The notes beneath the pieces were generated by a model. That model was not told the DNA's origin. It did no database searches and saw nothing but the letters and a program-made list of their open reading frames with translations. The position numbers and the translations under genes were made by a program. Below are positions 1 through 13,100 of a stretch of 64,000 nt of DNA, piece by piece. Positions within the stretch are counted from its first letter, which is position 1. Each line of letters opens with the position of its first letter. This DNA is from Mytilus galloprovincialis. Lineage: Eukaryota; Mollusca; Bivalvia; Mytilida; Mytilidae. The DNA lies in assembly GCF_965363235.1 (NCBI RefSeq), contig NC_134844.1, positions 76,687,497-76,751,496 on the forward strand. Direction: 5' to 3'.

Positions 1-115
1 AAATTTTACAAATCTACATTCAAAATCAAATTCGCCCCACCCCCCCTTTTTTTGGTGTTGATAAATCAGTAGGATTTCAAGAACTTTTTTATATATAATT
101 TATTTATTAACTTAC

Positions 116-847
116 CTCTTCAACCTCTTTTACTTCTTTTGTCTCTTTGGTTTCAACCTCAGTGGTCTCAACAGCGGTTTCCCTGAAATTACAAAATTTG
201 AAAATATAATAAAAGTTTCTCATTTATTCAGTAGTTTCTTTCTCATATTTAATCTGATTTTCTTTCCAATCATAAAAATGTTATTAAGTTAATTAATCCG
301 CACAACTTAAAAATCTGTGAAAAGCAGACTAGTCTATAATTAGATTTGCCCATCCCCCTTTTTCTCAACACAAAAGTCGTTGCAAAAAATCATAACAATG
401 TAACATGTCACATTGGTTAATACACAACCAATCATTTTTCATTTCTAAACTCCGGAAGCAACATAAATTACGAAAACTAATCATGTAAAATGCAAATGAT
501 TTTTTTGTCGGCAAAACCAAAATCATGGCGGCATCTTTCAACTTTACGTCATTCATAAATTATCATTCTGTTTGCTATCTCACAAGACCACAACTTCATA
601 CATTAAATGTAGGAATACAAGGTCTTATATAGAAATTTGAAACATTTTATTTATCTGACGCTACTAAAAAGGTAAACAAGTTCAGTGTTCCTTTGTTCGG
701 TTTTACCGAAAAAACGCTAAAACATAGAACAAAGAAATTTCCTTGTTTGGAGTTTACCGCAACGAACAGCAAAGATTTTCTCTTCTAAAACAACATAAAC
801 TAATGCTACCAAATGTTTTTAATCTTTACTTACTTTTCTACGGGCAT
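116..847 (-). CDS. Acidic Glu/Val/Thr/Lys-rich protein, 5' part (two exons, runs off left edge)
   Basis: Two coding exons read on the minus strand. Exon 1 (834-847) encodes MPVE plus two bases of the next codon and ends at a GTAAGT donor. Exon 2 (116-182) follows a T-rich tract and TTTCAG acceptor, supplies the missing base, and ends at another GTAAGT donor. The two phases fit exactly, and exon 2 is open in only this frame. The product begins MPVEKETAVETTEVETKE and continues with KEV/KEVEE steps, so it is highly charged and certainly disordered. Composition and the short acidic start recall prothymosin/parathymosin-like proteins, but no diagnostic motif is present and the rest lies outside the window, so I do not name it. 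It is divergent from COMMD9. Confidence 0.6.
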
Positions 848-1066
848 TTTTGTATCTTTTAATAGGTGTTTTGACTAAGAATTAATAAACACAGCTTCCT
901 GCTTTTTTAAACGCCGGTATGCAGACGACTGAACTTCCCGCCGGATCAAGCGACTATCTTTAGGCGCAAAACGCACGTGTCAAATTCGCTCGTTTGATTG
1001 GGTAATAATTCTGCAATCTGATTGGTGTATTATAATTAGGACCAAACATTCTCACGTGATCTGAAA
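848..1066. promoter_or_regulatory. Shared divergent promoter between the acidic-protein gene and COMMD9
   Basis: The 219 bases between the two start codons hold two CACGTG E-boxes (974-979 and 1053-1058, the latter in a TCACGTGA palindrome) and two inverted CCAAT boxes (ATTGG at 997-1001 and 1021-1025). No clear TATA box is seen. The stretch is visibly richer in CpG than the flanking DNA. Compact spacing plus CCAAT/E-box content is what bidirectional promoters of housekeeping genes usually show. The transcription starts themselves cannot be read from sequence alone. Confidence 0.5.
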
Positions 1067-1111
1067 ATGGCAGCCTACTGTAATTTTGACTCATTGAATG
1101 TTTTATTGAAG
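1067..1111 (+). CDS. COMMD9: COMMD9 coding exon 1
   Basis: This 45-base exon encodes MAAYCNFDSLNVLLK and ends at an AAG|GT donor in phase 0. It joins exon 2 at 5385 to give ...SLNVLLK-ASSKD..., which aligns with the SLLK-ASSKD junction of vertebrate COMMD9. It is the only upstream plus-strand exon I found that supplies both the expected MAA start and the right phase. Confidence 0.85.
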
Positions 1112-4100
1112 GTTTATTTTCTTTTGATTTATATAATTTACATTCAGTTCCTGTGATACCATATGATATTTCAAGCGATTTTGTATTCACAAACATAAAT
1201 AGATTATACATGTGTAAACATCAGATTTTTTGCCAAATAATTTTTGGTTGTCTGCATCTGAGACAAAGTATGTCCACAGGGGCTTGTTACAATTGCCGGG
1301 TTTACTATCAATACGAACCAAAAAAAAAACATTTAATATGAGGCAGGCATTACCTGTAAATGGGGACGAAGTCTGTATGAATTATTTTTTTGTAACTTAA
1401 ATATTTGTTAAAAAAAAAAGAAACGGAAATACTGTAACGTTTTCGATTTTGGTTCTGTTGTTAGGGATTTTAGTTGTGACGTTATTTAAATTATGACGTC
1501 ATATGCAATGTAAACAAAGACACGCTATCATCAGGTAACGATTTTTCATATCAAGGAATTATTAAAAATGAAATTGGTATTGCGCGTTCCTTCCTATCTT
1601 ATACCGGAAAAAGAAAGTACATTGTACATTTCTGCGCATGTCCGGGATTTCAAAACATGACATAAAAAAAATTGAACGATTTTGAGTTCATTAGTACAAT
1701 GAAAAATTCGGGAAATTTTCCCAAATTTTTTTTTTATTGAATTTTCTACTGTTATTGGGGACTTCGTCCCCATAATATATACTCTTATGAAATCGAAAAT
1801 GATGAAATAAGGATGATACAAAAACATATGACATACGAAAACATGTGACACAACGATAAGTTAAATAAGTTATGTTACAGAGTCCCAGCATGTAGGTTAA
1901 TTTCACTGACACTGGTGTATAGATCACATTTTGGTGACTTTGAGGTTGAATTCAATGAAACTCTTCACCAGTCATAGACCAAATGACATTGAAGTTGAAA
2001 ATTAACAGTACAGCCTTCTACAATGAGCAAAACCTAACAGCATAGTTATAGCTTTAAAATAATAATAATAATAATTCTTTATTTAAAGAGGGTTACACAG
2101 TTAGCTATAAAGCTAATCTTCCCTGAGGCCCTCGTGAAATACAATGAAATATAACAAACAATTACAAAATATCAAACAGACACACATACATGAATAATGA
2201 AATAAAAAATCGTTATGAAATATACAATTTTCAAAACAGGTAAAAGTTACAAATTCATATATGACATGTATAGTATTGGCATCAACAATAACACAAGTTT
2301 GAGTAAGTGTGTGAAAATTATTATGCATATAAAAACACACAGCTTTTTAATGTTCCATCAAGTAATTTTTTAAATCTTTTTTGAATGAGCTTGTACTTGA
2401 GGTTGTTTTTTTCAGGGATATTGGTAGGTTATTCCATAAAATAGATCCTGAATATATAAAAGATTTCTTATAAAGCTCTGTTTTGGCTTTTGGAACTTGT
2501 AAATTTTTGCAAGAGGCATTTCTCAAACAATATTGGTTTATTTCTGGCATTTCTTTAAATTTTTCAGTGAGATATACAGGGGCTTCATTCTTAAGGCATT
2601 TATGCATCAAAACTGATTTGTGGTATGAGATTCTGTTCTCTACTGTCATCCATCCAAGATGTTTAAACAGTGGAGCTGATGATGAAAGTGGATCAGCATC
2701 TAAAATAAGTCTTGCAGCCTTTTTCTGCAATTTTATTATTCTGACTAGCTCATTTTTAGCACAACCACTCCAAATAATACAACAATAATCTATCAGTGGG
2801 AGAATATAACCATTATAAAATAATTTTCTTAGATCAAAAATTTAGAAATTTCTTGATTTTAGAGAGTAAAAAAAGTCTAGATGAAATTGATGAACATAAG
2901 TAATTAATATGGCCTGTCCAGGACAGATTAGAGTCAATTCTAACACCTAAGAGTTTTTCAATTGATGATTTTTGAAGAATATTATTCTCAATAGTTAGAA
3001 CTGGTTCTGCTTGATTCAAACACAGCCTTTGTCTTGTAACTATAACCATACATTTCGTCTTATCCGAATTTATGAACATGCTATTTTCATGACACCATTT
3101 TTCAACACATTGGAGATCATCAAGAATAAAAGTCCCAAGAATGACAAAAGTAAAACATTCAAGAGAGAAAACAAGATGCCTTAACTATATTTAGTTTGGT
3201 TTAAACATATTTTATTTGCTTAAGGAAGCTGGCTTGTCATGTTTCTGACTTTTTGTCAGATTTTCGAAATCCTCTGGTTTTATCCATTTGAATGCTTCGA
3301 AAAAAATTGCCCGGTGACTCCCATTTTTCTTTTTGGAAATTTTTTACATGTATAATGATAAGCCATTTGTAAAAGTCTTATATAATTTTAATTATTTTTT
3401 AACAGTTTTTGAGAACTTCAACTTGTCAATGATAAAGCTATGAAAAGTCAAGAGAGAATATTTTCCCGCCAAAATTTTAATGGCTAATATCTCGAAAATA
3501 AGCACGGTGACCAATATATTTTTTTTGCTCTTTGGATTCCTTTATTAGTCCTCTATCTATATCTGTATAAAGTAGTGTTTTGAAAAGTTAATTACTTTGA
3601 AACTGAGAAGCAAACTCCCTTAAATATGCAAAAGGGATGCAAAATAATATAATGAAACTTATTATAAAGTGTTCTCGCACACATCATGGTGGGGGTTGAA
3701 ACAAAAGTTTGAAGTTTTAAAGCTGACAGATGTCCCCAATCTATGGAGTCAGAATAAGAATTCAACATACAATACTTAGGAATACTCAATAGTCACAACT
3801 TGGAGTTGAGCTTTTGAGTTAAATGTTGGAGTTTAGTGTGAAGTCCATTTTCACTATAAACCTAGCAAACATTATGTTGAGGGGCCAGCAGAAAACTGCC
3901 TCTGGGTGGGGGATTTTCTAACTGAGTTGAAGACCCATTGGTGGCTTTTGGTTGGGTTGTTGCTATTTGACACATTCCCCATTTCAATTGTCAAGTGGTG
4001 CATTAAGGTGGTACCTAACACTATACAGGGAGATAACTCTGTAAAATCAGCAGAACGTTTTAATAACGTTGTGTTCATAATGGAATATTAAGCTTCTCAA

Positions 4101-7100
4101 TGATCAAAATAAGTGTTTGTCAAACTGCTATATAACCAGTGTAATTTTTCTTATTAAACGGTTGGTTCAAATTTTTTGAAATTTTTATATTTTTGTCAAA
4201 GGGTCAAAGTAAATACTTTGTCAAAATTTTAAGAAAATTAAACGAGCCAAATTAATTTTAGTTAAAGTGTTAGGTACCACCTTAAAACTGTAATCAGGTC
4301 AGAAAAACACAGTTATGGTCCAGTTTTTTTTTTTAATTTCTTATTGAATGCTATTACTTTATGACATTTTCAGCTATGATCATGAGTTTTTTTAGAAGAC
4401 TGTCAGATCTGCCTCAAATTTGCTTTGTTAAAATTAACTATGTAATAAAATTAAGTAATGGAGTTGTCATAAATGGTCATTTCTACCAAAAAATTGTTCA
4501 GGAGAAACACTCATTACCTAAAGGTATTTTTTACAAAGATATAAGTAAAATGATTAATTATTGCTAAATGTTTTAAGCCAGAGGCATGCTAACCATTGTT
4601 AATAAAGTTGTCATGAGATGATTATCTTGTAATAACTAATTGCAAGGATAACTCAATTATCAGGTACATCTCTAAGTCTTTCAATATGTCACAAATAAAA
4701 ATCTGATAATTGCTAATAATTCCATTCAGTGGCGGACCCAGGGGGGGTTCCGGGGGTTGGAACCCCCCCTTTTTTTTGGCCGATCAATGCATTTGAATGG
4801 GAGCATATAGTTGGAAACCCCCTTTACTCTGTGTTGGGAACCCCCCTTTTTAAAATGGCTGGATCCGCCACTGCCAATTCTCTGAATTTTCAAAAAAAAA
4901 TATGTTTTATATAACCTTCTGCAGATAAAAAGAAAAGGCTTGCGTTATTACTATGAATTTTTAAGAATTTGAGATAACCAGTGCATGCATTTTATATGTA
5001 CATTCATGTTTTAAGATTCATTTGCTGTATATGACTTTTCAGAATGAAAGATAGTATAATAAGTTAATTTCTATTTTTTGGCAATATAGGAAAGATGTAC
5101 TGACCGGTTTGATCCAAAGGAACCTTCACCAGAGGCATTAATCCACCATTTTGCCTCTGATGAAGATCCCCTTATGACCAAAACCAGTTGGGCTAAAAAC
5201 ATCACCAGGCGCTGTTTATAATTATGTTAATATGTGTATTGGCATATACTATGTTTTTTGCTTTCATATCTTTTTTTAAATGAGTTTGGTTAATTTTCTG
5301 CATTATCCTGTATATGCATGTGCTATTTGCCATCTAACATTTATCAATCTACACACCATTTAATTGAAAATATCATTATTTCAGGCCTCATCAAAAGATA
5401 TAGTCATCAGATTATGTAATGAAGCTGCCGTGCATTCTGGAACAAGATTTTCTGAAACTATCACAACAACAGCAGCAGACTGTTTATCCGTTGATAATAG
5501 AAATGCTCAACAGGTAAATAACTAGATATAAACTTAGGGCGAAGTTGCTTTAAAATACTACTGGAAGATTTGATGATCATTTTATTTTGTCTACCAAACT
5601 GTTTTCAAAATGGTTCAGACCCAACTGCCTACAGCTCAAAAGGGATGATTTCAAATGCCATGCCCAAGCGCACAAAAAAAAATAAAAAAAAAAAATATTG
5701 AAATACTGATTGTATGTGAAAAGATACATACAAAAGGGCATATTATTATTGTCGAGTTCCAGTAATCACCATGCCATCTACATGTCTAGTGCAGAGAAGT
5801 TTGATCTTTATTTTGCCTTCATCAATCTAATCACAAACCAGGGATAGAATTTAAGACTTTGGCAGTGGTAGCCCATAGCTTAAGTTTTGTTACTTGTAAG
5901 CCACATTTATAGTCCCATACAAGAAAAGCAGAAACTTAAGTAGCCGACACCGAATTTTAGGGGCCATTGGCCTGCAGGCCCCTGCTAATTTCATACCCTG
6001 TAAACTGTATAACATATCAACATTATCTACATTAGCCATATGGAATTATTAGATATTATCTCCCTTTGGCAATTTTCCAAATATATATTTTTACACATAT
6101 TAAAATGAAGTCACAATTTTCTGTTTCCAAAATTTTTATCTTTTATACTTTTGGTTGATTAGGGGATTTTTCCTAGGTAAAATGTGAATTTATTCAATAA
6201 TTGTTATTATCTTATTATTAACCATATCTGCATTGTTTTAGAGTACACTTCCAAAAAGAAGTGTGAACTAGTCATTAAACTTACTGGACCCCTGTTGTGT
6301 TCACTTATCGCTACACTGACAACAGGTACAACCTAAATCCCGTGGTCAGAATTCTGACCACAGGATTTAATAATTCTACGAGACTAGTACATCAAGTGCT
6401 ATGTTTATTATGTATTATACTGATAGGAAACCAAACAAGAAATTAGCACATTTATAAGTTATTAACCCTACAAAGTTCTTAAGGGAATGAAAGATACCGA
6501 CTCAGTTTGTCAAGAACACAATAACACGCTTGTTGGTCATTTATCTGCGCTACCACCATGGGGTTAATTAACAGATACTTGTTTATTTTGTGGCATGCAA
6601 ATATTAACATTGAGATCAATTTCCTATCACTATCATTGGTCAACTTTATTAGCGAATCGTTGAATTTGTAAGACTCATCCAATTAATGCCAATGTGACAA
6701 TGGCTCCAACCCATTTCTTTGGTGCGAAGCTATAGATGGAACGGCGGACCAGTTTAACAAGTCATTTCAGTAAAATTAGGCAAAGGGAGATAATTTTGTA
6801 GGTGATTAAACTCAATTCAGCACAATCAAGCTATATTAGTTTAACTCTAAATTCATGATGTTTTTACTGGCAATTCATGGAATGGTCTTACAATGGAGTC
6901 ATAAGACTCAGTTTTTACAATACACTTGTTTGAAATAAATTAACATAAAGTTTTTTTGTTTTTTTTTTATAAAATCTGATAATTTAAACACATCCCATTA
7001 TCATATTAATTAATACCTACTATTATTAACCAACTAAGTACATTATTGCCAAAAATGACTGTTTTTTATAAACCCTAACTGGGCGTAAAACAGACAAACT

Positions 7101-10100
7101 GGGCATTAATACAGGGCCATTACAGAAAAACGGCCATTACAGAAAAAAATGGCCATTACAGAAAAAACAGGGCCATCACACAAAAACAGTGATAAAATCA
7201 AATATAATAAATCTAACATGGCTGCCGATTTTCAAATCGGATCGCATTGGAAAAAAAGTCATCATAATTTTATTCTGTAAAATACGGTAATGCAATTGTT
7301 TTCGTAAAGTCAATATTTCTGAAATAGATAATTCGTATGTTAAAAGCTTTATTATGGTGAAGCACACATTATTTTTTCAAACTAAACTTTCATTAAAAGA
7401 GTAGAGAGTACATCAAGTTTGCAGCAACACATACACTTTTGTTCATTTGGTTACCGGTAATAAATGTATTAAGAAATGGGTGTTTTTATAATGGTTCTAG
7501 TATATGTCCTCGGTCAGTAATAATGGCCTCTGATGTCTGTAATGGCCCTCTGCATTGCCTCGGGCCATTACAGACTTCCTCAACCATTAATACAGATCTT
7601 GGACATATAACAGGGCCATTATAAAAACACCCATTCATTAATACTATACTAATACACCCATGTTATGTCAAACTGGTCCAATGAAGGTTTGATGAGTCTA
7701 ATATCAATCAGTTTTTTAATTTGAAAATATTATGCAAACAGACAGCCTTAAAGAATCCAAGTAGCTCATCCAGTGCGGACAGCAATTTTTAAAAGGTGGG
7801 AGGGTTCCAACCCAGGACAAAGGTGGGTATAGGTCCCCATTCAAAAGCATTGATCTTGAAAGAAAAAGGGCATTCAAAAATCAAATGTCTGTTAAAATTC
7901 TATATCAAAGCTTAAGTCTGTGGACCTCCTCTAAGAACAGAAAAACAGTTTAATTATTTGACAAATTAACACCTGCGATTATCACTTTCACTCTGGCTTA
8001 CTTCATCAATTTATTGTGGTCAACACAAAAACAAACACTTCACAGCCTTTTTCATACCAGATTAAAATTTATTCCAATATTTTAGGTTTTATTTACATGG
8101 TGTTATCAACTGTAGCCTCTTAAATTTACCACAATGCCATTGGATGGATTTTAAATTTATCTTTTATCAATACGTGTAGGTGTTTTAAACCTGGTATTTT
8201 TTTATGTTTTTATTCAATCTTATGTTTGAAAGAACTAATTTTCATCACTTTTACTTTATTTTGGAATACTGAATCAGTCTTAAGTTGGGATTGAAAAATT
8301 GCAGGAGGCTGAAAAATTCTATTTTTCTTGAAAACATGTGGGAGGGGGAATTTCTTTTAGATGTTTTTCATAAAGTCTATTCCAAAATTCCCATTTCAAT
8401 GTAATTTTAATTTAATTATTTATACTTTAATAAAAAAAAATAGAGTTCTTTTGATTAGAAAAAACAAAACCAAATGTTTTTAGATTGAAAACACAACAAA
8501 TTTTATCAGCAAAACAGATTGATTATTTTTCAATGGTTGAAAGAAATTGACCAGACTTTCAAATATCCTCTTGAATCCAATTTAAATGTATATTCTGAAT
8601 TATCTGCCCCTCGGTATTCCCCTTTACATCAAATTTCAAATAACTACATGGAGTTTATATATTAATTGTGAAAATTGAGAAATTACTATTGATTAGGAAT
8701 GTCACAATTTTTACCTGAGGCTATAGATAAGATCACTTTCAGTTTATTATTACAATAGACATGTAGGCTTTCGTTATTGATTCACACTTCCTGTTTGGCA
8801 GGTAAAATACAGGTAAATACAGGTGTTACAGGTATCAGGTAGATGATAACAAGAGATTATATTAACATATTTTGGGAATTTATGAAGTAGCATTTAGCTT
8901 TATGGTGTCGTAAACATTGATTTTTTTGTACTATGTTCAAATCGTTATTGACTTATTTTATGGATATATTTTTCTATAATTAGATGGATAGATTAGTTCT
9001 CAAATATTGTTGATAATATTAAAAATAAATATGCTTGGTTTTTCCTGTTATAAATGCAATATCTGAAGTGTTGGTTTTAAATTAACTTTTATGATTGACA
9101 TCTGAAACTACTTTATGCCCTTTAAAAAGTAATTAAAGACTATATGTTGATCACAACTTAAATAAAAATAAAAATATTCATAAAAGTTACATTTTTAACA
9201 AAATCTAATGTTTTTCTGTGAAAACTTGAGCATATAACTATCTGGTTAAATGCCTTTTGTGACGGAAAAACTCTCCTTTTCATTGAGGGACATTAAATTT
9301 CGATACAATAGCAACATAAATGCTTTTTAAATGTTAGAAGGGCATTTTGACCTCTTCATTCAGAAAAATTAAAAGTAGCAAAAGTTTTACACAAGAAAAT
9401 AAAGTACAAAAAAACCCAGCTTGCCACTTAAATACTATGAAATCTATTGATGAACCTTTATTTCACTAAATATAGAAATTGACAGGTGTGAAATACTTGT
9501 GTGAAACATTAGAGACTTTATCAAAGAACAGATGCTTTAGTCTATTGATTGAAATAAAGGCTCTCGTGTTATATTAGCAATGTTGTTTCGTACAGTCAGA
9601 TTTTCATTTTTCTTGAATTTTTTTCTCAATTTTAAAGAGATTTTGATTTAAAAGCCTTGATAATCATATCATTGAAAATAAAGATTTTATGAACAAAGAA
9701 AGTAAAAAAATCAACATTTTAAAATTTAACCAAGTCATTCATTGTGAGAGGGGGGTGGGGTACATGGTGTAGTGTTGGTATAAATATAACTCCTTCAATT
9801 TTGTTTTCATGTACAAATATGATGTACATGGAAATCTTTTTAAAAAATATTACAGGTAAATATTTAAATGTCTATTTTGATTTCTGAGAAAATAAGATTT
9901 TTTTAAGCATTTTCAAACAAAATCTTAATAAAGTAAGACTGGAGTACTTTCAGATACTGTTTTTTTTTCACAGGGAGTATCTATTTTAATCTCCTTTGGT
10001 TTTCATATCTGTTTATCAAATTCTCAATTTAGGTGATAAAATCCATGTTTAACAACGTGTTACTTTGTCTTGTAACTATTAATAGAGTAAGTTTATACAA

Positions 10101-13100
10101 AAAAGGTAGATAATAGGACTTTGTTAATGTTCTTGGTTTTGAAATGAATCTTTACTCGACTTTCCGTTTAATGGTTTGTTTGAATAAATCATGTGATTAA
10201 ATGATGAACAATAACATACTTATGTCATGTGACCAGTCACCTGTAGCTGTAGGGGACGTAGTACAAACCAGATATTGATTTAAATTTTGATTTAATCCTT
10301 GATTAATTTTGTAAGAATCCGATGATAAAAGGCTTTTGTTATAGATCTATACATTGATATAAACAGATTTTAACAACTCTTAGCTGGAATGTCAAAGTGA
10401 ATTAAATTTCATCATTAATTCAGTGAAATTCTGTGAGGAAAAGGTGAAGAATGGACATACTCTACAGCTGTGGTCACTTTGTGTGGGTAGGGGTTTTGAG
10501 AATAAAGAAGTGAAAAAAGCCATTTTTAAAATATAAGATAAAATCAAGTTATCTCCCCTTGATTTTTTGCTAACACTGTAACAAACATGACAAATAAGAA
10601 GTTGAAGTACTTGAAGTGCATTTATCTTTTATTTACACATTTAAAGAGGTTCAAGAATGAACAAACAGATTTGATACTGATAAGATTTATATAAAATGAA
10701 CACATTTTTTTTAAAGAGTCATTTTATTTTAAACTGACAAGGAGAAAATGTATCATTAGATTCAGATGAAAACAGTAAATAACAGATTTGGATAAATATT
10801 TTACATTTTCAGTCATGAAAATATATTCATAAGCATAATGCTTCTTATAATAATCTGACAAAATATGTTGGTCAGTCACCTATCTCTTTATTTTAAAATT
10901 AGCAAAAAGAAATTGCTGAAACTTAGAAAGAAAACCACAATTTAAAAATTATAAAAGCAGATGCTTAGATTTCTGTTAAAAATGAAGATATAATGTCTAT
11001 TTGAGGTAACCTATAAATTATTGGACATTTTCTTAAATCTATGTAACTGCTTTTTATCAAATTATAAAACTGTGTTTGAAATTAAAAATTTTGTAAGCAA
11101 TTTTAAGTTAATTTTAAGTTAACATGAAAATGAGTTTATTTTTAATATAAATTCCATTTAAGACCTCAAGTTAATATAAATCATAAAATGAGTTTGTATA
11201 TGTATCTTGAGTTGAATATATTTGATAAGTAAAAACCTAAATTGATAACCATGTCAGTCTAAAGACAGCTGCTAAATAAAATCAGTAATTTTTGCCAGTT
11301 ACAGTAATTGCTTTGCTAAATATGGCAACATCGATTTCAACAGTTTGTAGTACAAACATCATTACCAGAAATACACACAATAAGTTGTAACATATTGTCA
11401 TCAATCAGGTTAAACATATGTACATAAGTAATATATATATTGTATCAAAATTGTTTTTTAACAAAAGTGTGTACTGTGATAGCCTGGATATGTTTGATTT
11501 TATGAATATGTATTATAAAAGTGATGTAAATTTTGAATGTGTAGTTTTTTCTCTCCTTTTTACATGCTTTGTATCAGAAAAAAACCTTTCAAGTAAGATT
11601 TTTTTGGATTTGACTCTTATTTCAGGGATTTAAGATTTTCAATGTGAAATTTTTATATTTTGTCATATAAAAAAATCACCTTTAAAATTTGACAACTTTT
11701 GGATTTTGATTCTATGTCAGGAAATAAATTTCAAGGGAAATTAACCCATCCTATCTTAAAATTATATATAGAGCAATTTTCAATGAATTATCAAGACTCA
11801 ATTAGTACAAAGAAAATGACCAGTTGATCAATAAAATAATAAATCTATACAGCCATCATAACCATTAGACATGTGTCAATTATGAATGGTCAAAAGATAA
11901 AAGCAATTTATTAGCATGGAGTATGTTTGGATTATGTAACTTTAGCTGTTTGTAGTGGTTTTAAGTCTGGATTGGTTTTAGGGGGTGAAAAGGGGTAATT
12001 TAATGTTAGATGGGCCATTGAGGGATATTGGTTGAATGATGTATAGGTCATATAAGGTTTGATAAATCAGGGATCAGAATAGATTTTTTTAAAGTACTGA
12101 GCTTAAAGAATTAATTAATATTTTAACCATTAACTTTTTTTTATGCCTTTGTAATACAGGTATACTCTTAAATACATATATATAAATGTGTTCAAAACAT
12201 GTACTTATCTAAATATAATGACAAAGAATTTCAGTCTTTCAAAAATCAATGAAAATTATACTGATAAAGAAATAATTCCTTAAGATCAGGTTTATGCTTA
12301 GAAAATCAAATATGTGTCATGCCTAAATTTCAAGGGTGGTGATATAAATTGCAAAAGAGGAGAAAACCATCCTTACCTAACTTTTCGTAATCTAGTGTTT
12401 ATTCTTTTTGATTTTATATCTAAAGAAGAAAATTTTCCATTTAAATTTTCATGGATGCATAGAGATAAAAAAATATAATAGTGTACATTTTCCACCTTAT
12501 TTAAATGATGCACTTGGAAATTAATACTCAAGTTCCGTAACTTTCTACCAGGCGTATGTATACACGAATCGTCGACAAGTGCGCACATTTTTTTAGATCA
12601 ATAATTCTGGTATGTTCCAATCTGTCCTAAACTATTGACAACGAGTATATATTACATTTTCCCAAATAACCCTTGGAAAAATATGTAAATAGATTTGTAT
12701 TTCTTCAATTATTTTTTTTTGTATTATTTTTTTTTTATAAATAATATTCTTTACACCAGAAATGTTATTTATAAACAAGCGTATGAGTTCAGTAATGACT
12801 AGTATATTATATCACTTTCGGACACGCAAGACAAAAATGTATATTATACATGCACCTGATAGTTCAAAATGGAAAGTTATAAGTAACGGTCGTGTACACT
12901 GATCAATACCTACAGAAGTGAAACGATGCATGAACTTGCAAGCCCGCCGGACAGGAAATCGATTGAATACCACCTTACACCCCTTCCAATACCTTTGGGA
13001 GTAATACCTTTAGCCATGCTGGTGATCAGATAAGGGAAGATCCGAATTTATTTGAATAAAGTTTATTACTTGAAAGAATTATGAACGAATTAGATTTTCG

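Noticed and set aside
5085..5220. Possible COMMD9 first exon near 5095
   Set aside because: The ATG there is followed by a stop after one codon and lacks a donor; the exon at 1067-1111 fits both sequence and phase.
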